In this document: positions 11,640 to 23,700 of the stretch, one piece after another | Position numbering within the stretch: the first letter of the stretch is position 1 | How the letters are laid out: each line of letters opens with the position of its first letter | Source: Schistocephalus solidus | Lineage: Eukaryota; Platyhelminthes; Cestoda; Diphyllobothriidea; Diphyllobothriidae | Assembly (NCBI GenBank): GCA_017591395.1 | Contig: WEDG01000803.1 | Location: forward strand, 124,001-188,000 | Length of the DNA: 64,000 nt | Direction: 5' to 3' | Notes under the pieces: generated by a model | Seen by the model: the letters and a program-made list of their open reading frames with translations, nothing else | Databases searched by the model: none | Told to the model about the DNA's origin: nothing | Position numbers and translations under genes: made by a program

Positions 11640-11890
11640 AGGGTTGCTAGGTCAAGGCACGCCAGGCTTTATTCGGGATGCCCTCTCATTCAAATGCCCC
11701 ATATTCAGGTGGGGGAGGGGGACGTCATGACAAGCGTAGGTGCAGGCTCACGCCGCGCCAACCACCTGCGTCCGATCTCGCCTCTGATCTTTTTGATCCC
11801 GTCTTGACACCGAGTACAGGTGGATGGTGGCAAGGGAGAGAGAGAGAGAAAGAAAGATTGCGGTGGATGCAGCGAAAATCTACTAGGACT
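11640..11890 (+). repeat. TG-tailed repeat, degenerate copy
   Basis: This is related to the repeat family at 49.1 and 61-64 kb, in the opposite orientation: GGCACGCCAGG, GCGCCAACCACCTGCGTCC and GTCTTGACACCGAG are shared. A (GA)n tract lies at about 11836-11850. Confidence 0.45.
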
Positions 11891-12639
11891 TAAAATTAAT
11901 TGACGCGCAAGTAATTGTCCTTGAAACACCAGGCTATGAAGCAAACGATGAACCTCGTCGAAAACTAAGGTCGAACTGTCATGTGTGCGGCACAGGCTCA
12001 CGGAACTTTTCACCTCAAATCAGGCACCGCAGCTATCGTTCTTACCGGCTAGCGGAAACTCTCAGGCATTCCAGCGTTGTGTGTTCGAGGCACGAGTGAG
12101 ATCGATTTTCTCGTGAGTTCCGGTCGACGTACAAAACGCCGGATCAACGGTTGAAGAGGAGAAAATGGGATTGAATGTTGAAGGTGATATGCTATTATCC
12201 TACTCCCGCTTAAACGCCAGTCATTACGAAAGAAACCAGGGAAAACTGGTAATATTTATCCGATAGATATTGGCCAACAATATTTAATTTGTACAAATTT
12301 CAAGTGATACAACAGAGAGTAAATGACCCGGCCGAAGGTCATCTCTAAGTTTTGTGGAGTACTATTTCAGAGGGGAGATTATACAAATGTCAGTAACGCA
12401 TATCCTGTCAGATATCATTAAGACGGGAAGTCCTTCGACTCGATTACGCTCGTCGAAAGTGGAACATAAAAGTCAGGATAAGCAAATTTTCGGTCTCTTT
12501 CTATTCCCTAGGAAAAGAAAAACACTGCTCACCGCTGAACGACCACTGATCGCATACTGAACTCGCTCGTCCCTTCCTGCATTTTGGGCTCACTCTCGAA
12601 CCCCGCCAGCAGCCGCACAGTGGCTAGTTTGATAAGCAA

Positions 12640-12745
12640 ATGAACATTGCCGACAAAGACAAGGGAGACTAGAATGGCGATTTCTGGCTCATTAGACTTC
12701 ATCAGTCAATCCTGCTCAACCCCAGGTGGTGCGCTACCCGTGGCT
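12640..12745 (-). mobile_element. tRNA-derived SINE tail, minus
   Basis: The GACAAAGACAAGGGAGACTAG, ATTTCTGGCTCATTAG and TTCATCAG blocks identify the SINE tail with its CTGATGA/GAAA pair. It faces the plus copy that follows. Confidence 0.6.
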
Positions 12746-12764
12746 CGAAATGACGACTCGGGAT

Positions 12765-13005
12765 AATTGTGTTCCGGCAACGATCGGTGAGCGTTCATCC
12801 CCGAAGGTAAATATTCCCTATCTAAACCGGAAAGACAACGAGTCCGTGGTTCAATGGTTAGAGTGTTGGACTTATGATCAACAGGTCACGGGTCTGAGCT
12901 TCGGACGGTGCACGACTTGAGGCTGGGTATGACTGACTGATGACGTCTAACGAGCCAGAAATGGTCATTACAGTCTCCCTGATCATTGTCGGCAATTTTC
13001 AAAAG
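12765..13005 (+). mobile_element. tRNA-derived SINE copy, plus
   Basis: A GATCGGTGAGCGTTCATC head is followed by a tRNA-like segment (GTGGTTCAATGGTTAGAGTG as A-box region; the B box is decayed) and by the hammerhead-like tail at 12931-12975. It belongs to the same superfamily as the 303-bp array. Confidence 0.65.
12931..12975 (+). ncRNA. SINE hammerhead-like motif, diverged copy
   Basis: GACTGA, CTGATGA, stem II region, GAAA, ATGGTCAT, T, then ACAGTC. Five of six stem I positions still pair even though both strands differ from the array consensus, including a U.G to U-A change. The innermost pair is A.A. Confidence 0.5.
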
Positions 13006-16000
13006 CACTGTTTTCTACATGAAGACCCTTGATTGCCCAGATTTGAAAGCCATCTAGGCGGGGTTAACTCGTTGCAAATCAATGCAGTATTTTGAATTCA
13101 GACCACTTCCACCCGGCCAAGCAAAGCGCCTAGGCTTTTTGGTCTGGTGGTGCGACAGAAAAGTGCAAACACTGCTGCGTTTGGGAATGCGAGTAAACCC
13201 CACCCAGCTGCCAAATTGCCTTGCTAGGGAACTAGTGAGAATGGAGAAGGATGGTAAAAGGGACTTTCGACCGGTAAGAGTGCATCTAGCGATTTATTCG
13301 GATCGTGGGAACGGAAGAGTAACAAAACATCAGGCAAGTAGAAGTTCTCCTCCAGAGGTTGCATCTGCCAACCAATGAATGTAGGCTGATAATGGCTGCG
13401 TACACTTCGGTCCATGCGCTCTGGTAGATGTGCTATCCCGTGAAATGTTTACCGAATTTCTGAACTGCGTTTTAGAGTAGAAAAGGGTACTTAAGTGGAG
13501 TTGTAATAGTTACTATAGCACAGCCTTATCTCAGAAGATATTAGCCACGGCAGGATATCGGACTTTGAGGAAGCTTCTGTTCAAATTCTGTTCTGTTAAA
13601 TGACTTCATCTTAATACGCATGCATTTTCCACTGATTTTTAAATACCCTTAGCAATTCAAGTTTTGTTTTATAAACATAGGCATCAAAACATTCCCTCTT
13701 GTACTCATTTGTTAGCAAATTTCATACTTGAAGTAAACCATTTCAAATTGTGAAATTGTTTAAAACCATGAGGTTTTCTAACCTTTCCAATTATTAATGC
13801 TGTTTGTAAAGGATAATATAGGGTCCATGTGCATTAAAAACTTCTGAGAGCTCTATATTACCTATCAATAGCGCACATAAATGTAAGGTTTTTCTTGCAT
13901 GGAAAATATACAGCTGGTAGTTTTTAAACCCTGATTGTAAGTGAAACGGCGGGTACAGGTAAAACGGATTTGGGTATTGAAAAAGTTGCAAGATCGCAAT
14001 ATGCAACCCAACTCGGGGGATAAAGGATGCCTCAGCGTGCAAAGCTAATCCTTTCTCTACTCATTCTGGTGGGCATTCGTTGCCGGGTTAGGGTCAGATA
14101 CTAAAGTTCGTAGTTTGGCCGTAGGAGGACTGAATTATCGGGTCAAATGGCAACTTTCAAGGCGTTACGGTAATTACTAGGACAACCGGGCTTAAATTAT
14201 ATTTTCTAATTGCAAACAAATTTTAGAATTTCGTTTTATTAGATGGCGCATCTAATGTAGGTTCATCAGCCAATGCGCTCCGACACACACTTCCGAAAAA
14301 TCCATCTTTCTCCGGCTTACTTCTGGTTTGGTTTAAATTCACTTTGCACGAAATGATGGACGATAGGACCCAAGCTATCCGCTCGCGTTCGTGGGTAGCG
14401 CATGGCGAAAGCGACTTCTGCGAAGGTTAACTGTCAAGCAAGCAGACATTTATATTTAAAGGATAGGCTGCCGCAAACCACAATGTGGCCGGTAAAACGG
14501 CGATAGGCCGTAGAGACACCGTAGATGTATTTTCCTATGAAACCAAAATTCTGAAGTACTTCTTTGATTAGGAATGCAAAAGCATCACTCTATAAAAACG
14601 GAATAATGAATTAGTATGCATTTTTCCAGTAATTTTCTGTCCTTATAGATTAAAATATATTTTATGAAAAGCATGCATATAAGCGTTCTTCCTTGTACTC
14701 AGTTGGCATCAGATAATTTCCTCTTCAAACCTTATACTCAAAGAAAATGTGTATTTCAGTTCAAAAATTCTTTTTTTAATCTTGCATAATTTTGGGCCGA
14801 ATCTTTTGTCACACTTGCATTCAGGGTATAAAATCTGCATTTCGTACGCAGTTAATTATGCTGTTCAAAAAGTCATAAAGCGCTCAAACATTTACAGGGA
14901 ATGTGAATCCTTTTTGTGCACTTAAAAATAACATTAATAAATTTACAGACAGGATGCTTAATGACTGAACATCAAGGTTTTAAAAATCTTTAAATTATAA
15001 AACTTTTGAAACAGAAAACTGCCTTTTCCTTTATGTATGAAGCTTGAAAACGACGTGGTTTTCTAAAAAAATGAATACAAAAAGATAATGGTTTTGACTG
15101 TTTCCTATAAAATATAGATTTGAAATTATAGGAGCATCGGAAAAAAACAATGAGAAAAATACATACCACTCAGTAGCAATTCTTTACAGACAGACGGAAA
15201 GAAGCTCGTTAAAGAACTGGCATCCTGAGTTGACTGAAACATCTGAGGATTATGCTGCATGCTACTTACTATTTCGAATCGAAATCACAGATTTCAGAAT
15301 TCTAATTATCAGTCCATATGAGAAATAATCTAATGTGTTAGACTATGAATTTTGCCCATCATTGGGTACAGCTTCATCCATTGCTATCCGAAATGCGCTT
15401 TGGATCCCTCAAGTTGGAAATGAGGGATGGATAAAGACGCCGAACTGCGAACTGCGGGGAACAATCACTCCACCTCGCCCACCCATGATAACGCAAAAAA
15501 GCTGAAACAATGATTTCGTCGGAACGCTAGAAACTCTCGACATTTGGTAAGGAAGCTTCTAGGACTTGACCCAACATACGTTAACGCTGTTTTGAAAATT
15601 TCAAAGCCTGCAAGATATGGTCTCTAGAAATATTTAGTTTATAATAACCCGGATTGTGAGTCCGTCCAGTAATTTTTGTTTGAACCGTATTTTCCATAAA
15701 GTCACCCGAAAGCGCACATTCGGGAAGTGGACTGCATTGAAGTCTTGCTGTGCCTTGGACTTGTTCACTTACAGACGAAACGGCATTGATTATGAAGAAT
15801 TTTGAATTAACCGGGATGTGGGTCTGTTCGGTACTTTGGTAGCGCTGAATGCTCGAGCCCCGCTACCTTCTAGCACAGAAGATCCTGCTCTAACCTTGTC
15901 CGGACATAAAATATGAGTAATAGGATCGAAATCGATGTCTTTTCATTCAGCCCATTTACTTCCGATGTTTGGGTAGCATGTGTCCCTAAAGACTGAACAA

Positions 16001-16560
16001 TTATCCAAGGTCTGATGTCTGGGTAGGGTGCACCCCTAAAAACCGAACTATTCCCGTGGCGACAGGCGAGCGAAACCGTCCAAATGCCCCTAACCGGCTC
16101 GATATATAACTAGAAAATGTAATCAGACTTCCCTTCCACATGAGGGGCATACAAAATGGCTTAATCTTCTTGGTCCGCTGAGGCCCTGCCTCAAATCACA
16201 TACCATGTGCCACATGTTGAGCAGTTTTGGTAGCGCAAAAATAACTTTCGAAGTATTCCCCCAATAGATATCTTTTGTTTATCTATATACTGACTAAATT
16301 TACGACCATAAACGTTACCGTTACTGCTTTAGCTCTCCTCTTGAGGACGGTATTGTCTATTTTTTACAAGCTCTCTTTGCGTCTGCTTCCCGCCTGCTCG
16401 AAATTTTGCTATCGCCGGATTGATTACTGCATGTTTCTTTCATGTCCGAATCGGGTTTTGCACATCATCATCGGAAGGGCCACGCACTATTTGCGAATAT
16501 GGAGTATTCAAAGCCTTTCTGTGCCTAGGAATTGTCTGCTGGACGCTTGGCCCATCTAGA
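13006..16560. other. No recognisable gene
   Basis: Long AT-rich stretch, especially 13550-15350, with no frame over about 100 codons and no repeat that I can match elsewhere in the window. Confidence 0.5.
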
Positions 16561-17500
16561 GCTGACACCCCCTCGGTTATTGGTAATTTTCAAATAACTG
16601 GAATGTGATGGTTTTTTAATGCTGACCGAGAAGAGACAGAAGCTCCGGCTGATGAGTCACATTGTCTGAAATGATTGTGCTCTGGGCTCGGTGGAAATCC
16701 ACATACACTGCAGACAGTTCTGGAAGGCGACACGATTCTGTGTGCCTCTCGTCGCCAGGGCTGTGCGCAAGCGACACCACCCACATGGGTGAGCCAGCAT
16801 GCCTAACTCCTGTGGAGACTATATTTTATCTCGTGGGTGGCTCTTGACACCTGGGCATTCTTCACCATAAGGGCTCGCTGTAGGGCAGGCCATTGTCCGC
16901 TAGGAGAGGCAAGAACACATGGACGTGGCTGCGGCGAGGGTTAGTGCCAGCCGGGGAGTGTTTCGAATTGGCGCTCCCTATTGGGGAGGCGCTGCATCAC
17001 ACACGCACACACAGACACCGTGGACTCGCGCAACAGGGGATGCTTATCTTGGCGGCAGGCACAGCCGTTATGGGCTGATATGCAGGACAGCGCGGAGAAT
17101 GACGCAAATCCAAAACGCACACACACTGGCGGATGGATTGTGTACACTTGGAGGTCCAACCACATTTTTAGGACAACGAGAAATCGTGCGTAGACTAAGG
17201 GCCAACTGGCAAAAAAAACATGACAGGACGGGAACTGGAGGAAGTAAACTGACTTACCGCACATGTGTGGTCGTCGAGCTAACGAAAACACGACATGGGT
17301 TTTTGTTCAAGGTTTACTCGCATAACCTTCTATCAGCAGGTGACAATAGAGAACAAAAAATGACGCAGGCATAGGGATGTTGCAGTCGAATTTGCCAGAA
17401 GAATCTCTCCCCCTAAAATAAATTCTTCTTGATTTCTACCGGATGTTTAGCAGATATCGTAAAGTATTTGGCTGGGCTTTAGGGTATCACAACTGGATAA
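16561..17500. other. No recognisable gene
   Basis: GC-richer sequence with overlapping short frames (longest 151 codons at 16919-17374, plus) and no family signal. Confidence 0.4.
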
Positions 17501-17504
17501 AAAA

Positions 17505-17720
17505 ATCTATTATAATTACTCGAGTGACAGACGTTCGTCAGGGACTGATGTGACGAGTACTAATGTTTTGAACTTTTGGTCAGCAGTAGGGAGAAAACGG
17601 ATAGCTAATAGAAACGAGCAGTGGGTCTCAGGAAGTGTTGCGATCACTTGAACATGGCGTTTATTAGTCGGACGTCGCCGATTCTCGCTCGAATCCATAA
17701 TCAGAGACGGTCACAGATAA
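17505..17720 (-). mobile_element. Penelope-like 3' remnant, minus
   Basis: The GTCTCTGATTATGGATTCGA block and the CGCCATGTTC end mirror the plus-strand sequence at 17820-17895. It looks like a different Penelope-like subfamily, with core CTGATTA and GCGA, so the hammerhead is broken. Confidence 0.4.
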
Positions 17721-17819
17721 GAATAATGAGGGCACCATGGTTGTGATATTTCTAGCGACGTAGTCGCATGGCAACTGCGTTCTGTAAATACTGCAACCCG
17801 CGCGCACTCAGCACTCGTA

Positions 17820-17898
17820 TCTGCGACTGTCTCTGATTATGAATTCGAGCGAGAATCCGCGAGGTCCGGTCAACAAACGCCACGTTCCAGCAACCGCA
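17820..17898 (+). mobile_element. Penelope-like 3' remnant, plus
   Basis: This is the inverted partner of 17505-17720: GTCTCTGATTATGAATTCGA and CAACAAACGCCACGTTCCAG are shared. It runs directly into a trinucleotide repeat, like the simple-repeat tails of other elements here. Confidence 0.4.
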
Positions 17899-18078
17899 TC
17901 ATCATCATCATCCTCATCATCACCACCATCATCATCATCATCATCAGCATCAACATCCTCCTCCTCGTCATCATCATCCTCATTATCCTTATCATCATCA
18001 TCATCATCCTTCCTCATCATCAGCATCATCACCACCACCACCATCATCATCCTCACCCCCATCTACTTCTTCTTCTTC
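17899..18078. repeat. (TCA)n / (TCC)n / (TTC)n microsatellite
   Basis: Imperfect trinucleotide repeat. The frames it creates on both strands (poly-serine plus, poly-aspartate minus) are by-products of the repeat. Confidence 0.95.
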
Positions 18079-18099
18079 TTCATCGTCTGAGTTAACGGA

Positions 18100-18980
18100 T
18101 AATATGATTTTACAATAGTCAGCTGAACATGACAATGTGAACGTCGCTAACTGCAATGCCCATCACGTGCCATATGGAGTACGCCTAGCAACACTGGGCA
18201 AGAACTCAGGTAACAAAGAATAAGCCAGCGAGTAATACGGGACCGGTGGCAATAGGAATTCTATGGACGGGCTAAATAAAGAAAGGAGAGCGCCAACCGA
18301 ATCCTAACCCTGTTCATTGTTTCCGCTAGGGTTAGCATTCGTTACCAGGTTAGTAGGTTCACACACAATAGTTATTTTTGCCTGATAAGTGTACGGATTG
18401 CGAGATCCGGTGGTTTTACCTCACGCCGACAACTACGCGCGATATCATTGGTAGTTGACCCGACCCACTTTTATTCGAATCCTGATGGGTCGAGAATGAG
18501 GTCAGCCTGTGCGATCTTTCAAGGTAAAACGAATGCGTTTTGAAACTACCGCAACGTTCTAAGAGCCGCTGCTCGAAAAGCTCTCATTTGACCCGATACT
18601 TCTATCCTTCTACCGCCAACGAAATGTTGTAACCCCCCTAACTCCGCAACGTATACTAACCCTAATGAGCACGATGGATAGAGTTTAGGTTACGTTGGCA
18701 TGCAGTACGGACGCCTATTACATGCTGACGTACACTTTGTTCCCATATTTGCGCCGCATATTATATTCTTATTAACCGCTGACATGCAGGAATTAAGTAG
18801 CAGCGAGACAAACTTGCGCAGCATCGAAAACAATCTTTGCTCCTTCAAACATTTTGCTCGGATAGCATGGTAAGATCAAGACGACGGGAGGTGGGCTCAG
18901 GAACAGTGTCTGACAAAACGAGACAGTCCGCATAAGCGTACCAGGCTCGACTTGGCCACTCACTGCATGTATCAGGCTTT
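18100..18980. other. No recognisable gene
   Basis: No long frame. Short stretches such as GCATTCGTTACCAGGTTAG (18339) resemble 14070-14095 and may be a decayed dispersed repeat. Confidence 0.4.
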
Positions 18981-18984
18981 CATA

Positions 18985-19200
18985 TGGTCGACCCAGAACT
19001 CACATGACTGAGTGTCATACAGACTGCATTAATAGTAGGTTAGGACAGCCTGAGTATCAGCCCTGAGAAGGACCCAGCTATCCCGTCAGCTGGCAACCTT
19101 CCAAGCATCGGCGTTTAGCACGTGATAATTGCAAATTGTTTTAGGTTTACTATGTGCTGGTGTGATATGAGGATGGATTTCTCAGTGCTGAATCTCTCTC
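18985..19200 (-). repeat. TG-tailed repeat, 5' part, degenerate
   Basis: ATCCCGTCAGCTGGCAACCTTCC and TTTAGCACGTGATA match the left-hand (element 5') part of the copy at 63.83-63.9 kb. Confidence 0.5.
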
Positions 19201-19214
19201 CCTAAAAGCAGATA

Positions 19215-19560
19215 AAAATCGCTTAAAAAGATAAGGGCAGATGGTAATGGCCATTTCTGGCTCATTAGCCGTCGTCAGCCAGCCATACCCAACCGCAGGT
19301 GGTGCCCCACCCGAGGCTCGAACCCGCGACCTGTTGAGCAGATGTCCGATGCTCTAACCATTGAGCCACGGGTTTGTTGTCTTGTCGGTTCAGATGGTGA
19401 ATATTGACTGCATTCGCTGATGAACGCTCACCGATCGCTAACGGAACCCACTAGTTCCGCTCTGCCTTGGGGCCCACTCTCGAACCCCGCCAGCAGCAAC
19501 ACAGCAGCTTGTAGTAGAAAAGGCAAATGGACAACGCTGACACAGGCAACGTAGACTGGA
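19215..19560 (-). mobile_element. tRNA-derived SINE copy
   Basis: On the minus strand: GCTCACTGATTCG-type head, tRNA-like segment (CCGTGGCTCAATGGTTAGAGC as A-box region and GGGTTCGAGCC as B-box region), then a tail with CTGACGA and GAAA. CTGACGA still satisfies CUGANGA, but stem I (GGCTGG against ACCATC) no longer pairs. Confidence 0.7.
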
Positions 19561-20549
19561 ATGACCATTGATGGCTGCTGGCGGGGATCGAAACTGAGCC
19601 CCACGACAGAGCAGGTCGATTGAGTTCCGTTAGCGAGCAGTGAGAATTAATCTAGGAAGCTCTCTCGCTCTCTCTCCTTCTTCCATGCATCATTTGGCTA
19701 TCCGAGCCGATCGAGTCACCTGAGGTTGGGATTGGGGGCATTGGCCGATGCGGTGTAAGGCACACTTCAAGGCTCGCTACCACATTTCTCCCACATATAT
19801 AAATGGCTATAGTCTCAAGCAGACTCTGCATGGCTTGATTAATGCGCGCCGCGAGCAAAACTGACCCACTCTGGTCCAGTGTATTTCCAGCCTAGCCTGT
19901 TCTGCGGGACCGGCGTAGAGACTAGATGATCTACTCAGTCCAAGGGCAAATAGGAGAGACAGAAATCCACCCGAATAAATAACAAGAACATCGCCTGAAA
20001 GCTTTCGAATGCAAGACCGTTAGCACGTGCCTGAGATAAAATTTCACGGCTCCATTGGTCATCAGTGCACACAATATCCACTCGAGTATTCCAACCAGAG
20101 ATATGTCGAGTCCTAGTAGCCCTAAGAAGACTTTTATCATAGGAAACGTGAGAAATTACCTTCTAGTGTCCACGTAGGCATCGTAACTGTCGACGCAACA
20201 ATGCTAATATTGGAATCGCATGCTGAAGCTACCAAAGCCTTGTGAATCAACTCTCTGCTACCCAGAATGGATTTGCGTGACGGTTTTTATGACCTCACTC
20301 ATACAAGCTTTACTCCACCGAGTGAGGACCACAATTCACGAAGAAGACAGGTCGACAGAAGCTGCGAATTACAAACGTTCCAGCCCTGAGTTGGCGACAA
20401 AGCAGGTTAGCCCAATCTGGCCTTCTGAATATCAAGAAGACGGTAAAACAGACGAGATGATAAAATTAAAGAATAGAGGTCATGCACATTTTGGGGTGTA
20501 AAAGAAGCCATTTTCTCTGTTGGCATGAAACGCTAAACTACGATCTCTT
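19561..20549. other. 3' flank of the transporter gene; no gene seen
   Basis: This contains the presumed 3' UTR of the transporter (immediately below 20550) and otherwise only short frames. I see no clear AATAAA close to the stop. Confidence 0.4.
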
Positions 20550-20707
20550 CTAGGACTCCAGTATTTCCCCATTGTCTCCTGCCGCGCGGCCCTCCGGCTC
20601 GTCGCTCTTTGGCTGACTTCGACAGCTGTCGCAGAGGCGTGAAAATGCGGAGGTGAAACCTACACAGCGCACCTGATCGTCCTTGAGGAAGAGGCTGATA
20701 ACGAAGG
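20550..20707 (-). CDS. Transporter exon 11, C terminus and stop (residues 424-475)
   Basis: Acceptor CACACAG. Encodes FVISLFLKDDQVRC, a Cys-containing segment (RLCDSC) and an acidic tail ending at TAG (20552-20550). The joining codon is completed in frame. Confidence 0.8.
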
Positions 20708-23700
20708 CTGTGTGTAAATGTAAAAAAACCAGAAGGCAATGAGTTAACAATGGTTGGCAGATAGGTTTGGGAACAACACGAGAATTCTGCCTGTTTCCAA
20801 ATTAGCTTTTCGATTAAAATCAAGGAATATGCTCGCTAGAAGCAGATTTTCTTGCAAGAGATAATGAGAGGAGCTACAACTTGGGCAGAGAAAGGTCAAA
20901 AGTGGTTTAATATAAATCCTGGAAGCCACCACTACGTGTCAGCGAGGGGACCGCCGTAGGCAGTATTTCGATGACGATTGTCTGTAGGATCATGTATCTG
21001 CAGTGAGCGTCCAATCACCTTGCAGTGCTGAAGGAGAAGACGATCGAGGGTGAGTCTTGTTTGGTCTAAAACATGCGCTAAGAGGTAAAGCGTTCCTAAG
21101 CCATGGCGGGAAACGCTAGTAACGTTCGATTTTGGCAAAAAGACCAGACAAACAGATGCCTTCCGAAGGGTCGATCTTCGGAGTGAACCGACATTTCGAC
21201 GGGTATACTATGAACCTAGGCGTTCTAAAAGGTGGAATGGATGGAAATTCAACTAAAAGTTGCCCATTTCTCAAAACGGATTCTGCTATTGAAGGTATAT
21301 ATTTTCATCTATTGGAAGACGAGCATCCAAAGAGTCATTTCCTTCAATGATAGGATAATGTCACAGGGTCAATGTTAGAATAATTCATTTGATCCACTTG
21401 GGAAAAAATTGGCTGCCTCGGTGGGATTCGAACCTACATCAGCAAGGATAAGGCTTTAGTACAACCAACTGTATAAAACTTGGTGGATTCCATATGTTGC
21501 AGTAGGCCGGGCGGGTATCCTGACCAAGTGTGATTAAATTCACGGCTCCCGGTAAGGGCATCGTAGCTCAGTTGGCTAGAGAGTTTGGCTACAGTAAAGC
21601 CTTCCTCTCACTGGCGAGAGTTCGCATACCAAATCGGCCAAAATGCCCTACTAGTTTCCGAATCGCCAAAAATCCGTCTACGCGTGGGACACAAAATCTG
21701 GTGCTCACTTCGTGAAACAGACCATCATGAGGGTCTCAAGTCTGAGATGAACGAGTACCATGGAGGGCACAGTAAGAAACCATTGCAGCCTGACTGTCAG
21801 TTCTCCAGTTAATCCACGAGAACCAGAGGATACATGTCTAATCAGCCAACCCACCACAATGATCCCTCACCTGCTAGCTTACCTAGGCACCTCACAGCGA
21901 AGCACTTGGCCCAACCGTACGAACCAAGCCAGCCGGGAATTAACGGAGCAACCAACGAGTCCCCAGTTAACCAGCTCGCTCGTTTTGGACTGCAGATTAA
22001 ACCGTATATCCTACCATATAGCAAGACCAGCAAACAAATAGGCTCTTTAAATTGACAGTACCGGGTTAATTTTGCAATGTTTCCTCACAAAACACATGTA
22101 GCCGAATGGGCTTCATTGAGGTATCCTTGTTTAAAGAAACACGGATCCGGTAAAAGGCAATCAAAACGGGCGTCAGAGTAAGTGTATGTTCGTTTGAATT
22201 AGACAGACTTAACCTTACCGATAAAACAGGAGACGGCACAGGCAGTGTAGACGGCAATCCAGGCTCCCTTCACGTCAAATTGGGAGAAAATGGCCGCTGC
22301 CAGCAGGGCACTCGGCGCCTAGAAGGAGGAGAGCGGGGCGATTATGGCCAGTTTAGGACTTTTAATAAGATAAGCACAAACAAAGGTAAAGGAAGAACAC
22401 CCAGTAACATAATTGGAAATATTCGCCCCCTAACAAAACAAGCATTTGACATGTTGCTGTAGTACGAATGCCATCAAAAGGTAGTAGTAGTATTAGTAGT
22501 AGTCGTAGTAGTAGTAAAATAGTGAGGTACTTCAAAACGTTGGTAAGAGAGCTGGCGTCCTTCCTTTCCCTCTGTTGCAGCGTGTCCGTCATCCGCGTAG
22601 CGAGTATTCCTTCACGTTCCCCGGTTTTGCTGCTTTGCTTTCAATTGTATGAGATCAGAAAACGACGTTAACAATGTAATTGGTCTTCCTGCTTCAGAAC
22701 CTGACGCCTGCCTTCGGTGCGAGAGCAGCAAAAGATCGAAGTGGTGCAGGGGGCAGCTGACAGCTTCTGATACGCGCTAAACATGAGAATGTGCTCGGCA
22801 AAATTTGGCAGCTGTGAGGTTTATCCCCTCGTCTCGTTTGCGAATGCACCGTTTAAAAGACTGCGCGGCCAGCCATTCGTCCTGAGTATCCACGAAGTTT
22901 AACTGCATTACGTCACAACACGCTGATATAACGCCCTTACGCGACTGTGTTTGTGATAGATTATGTGGTTGTTTTTGAAGCTCAGTACTTACCTCAGATA
23001 TGTCATTTTCCTGAGTACCTCAAACTTTGGGCGCCATTACGTCGCGGCAGGCAAGCACACAAAGAAAGTTTACGTGGTTGATTTTTCTCTACTCCATCGT
23101 AAATTGTACATCCTTTAAGAGTATATCGAGATGTTCTTTTAATATTTGAGCCTCATCCCGTTCAATGACTCGGCCACTGACGATAACGCTATTATCACAC
23201 CACGTGCGAACAACTGCAACGAAAACGATAACCGTAAATTCGGAGAGGTGCGCGGTACTGTGACCCCCTGTGCGCCCATTACCCTTTCATGATACTGTCT
23301 CTAAAGGCGAATTTGCTCGAAGCCAAAGCTCAGGGGAATAAAACTTTTATTTTAAGGATCGCATCTTCCTCTACTCAAGATGCCCTATCGTTGGCACTTT
23401 GCGAATATTGCACAGCCCTTCCACCGAAACCAAAGGCATTTAGTCCACTTATTCATAAACAACTCCGGGTAAAACATGAAAAGACACGTTTCGAAGAATT
23501 TACTCCGAGTTCAGTTATAAAATTCTGTAGGCAACGTAGTGTGTCAACCGGAGTGGCATCCAGCGAACTCTTGTGTAATCATTACGAAATGACCACCCTG
23601 ACATGAGGGAAATATTAAAATACAAAAGCTAATTATTATGAAACAAAACTGCGTCATTGTTATGTTTTATGGGATCAATGATCATGATGTCAGTTCTTGA

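Noticed and set aside
16919..17374. 151-codon plus-strand frame
   Set aside because: Irregular composition and overlap with equally open frames on both strands; no motif.
17808..18090. Poly-serine (+) and poly-aspartate (-) proteins
   Set aside because: Direct translation of a TCA/TCC microsatellite.
23289..23606. 105-codon plus-strand frame starting with ATG
   Set aside because: No recognisable domain and no splice or promoter context. Could be an unknown exon, but there is no support.
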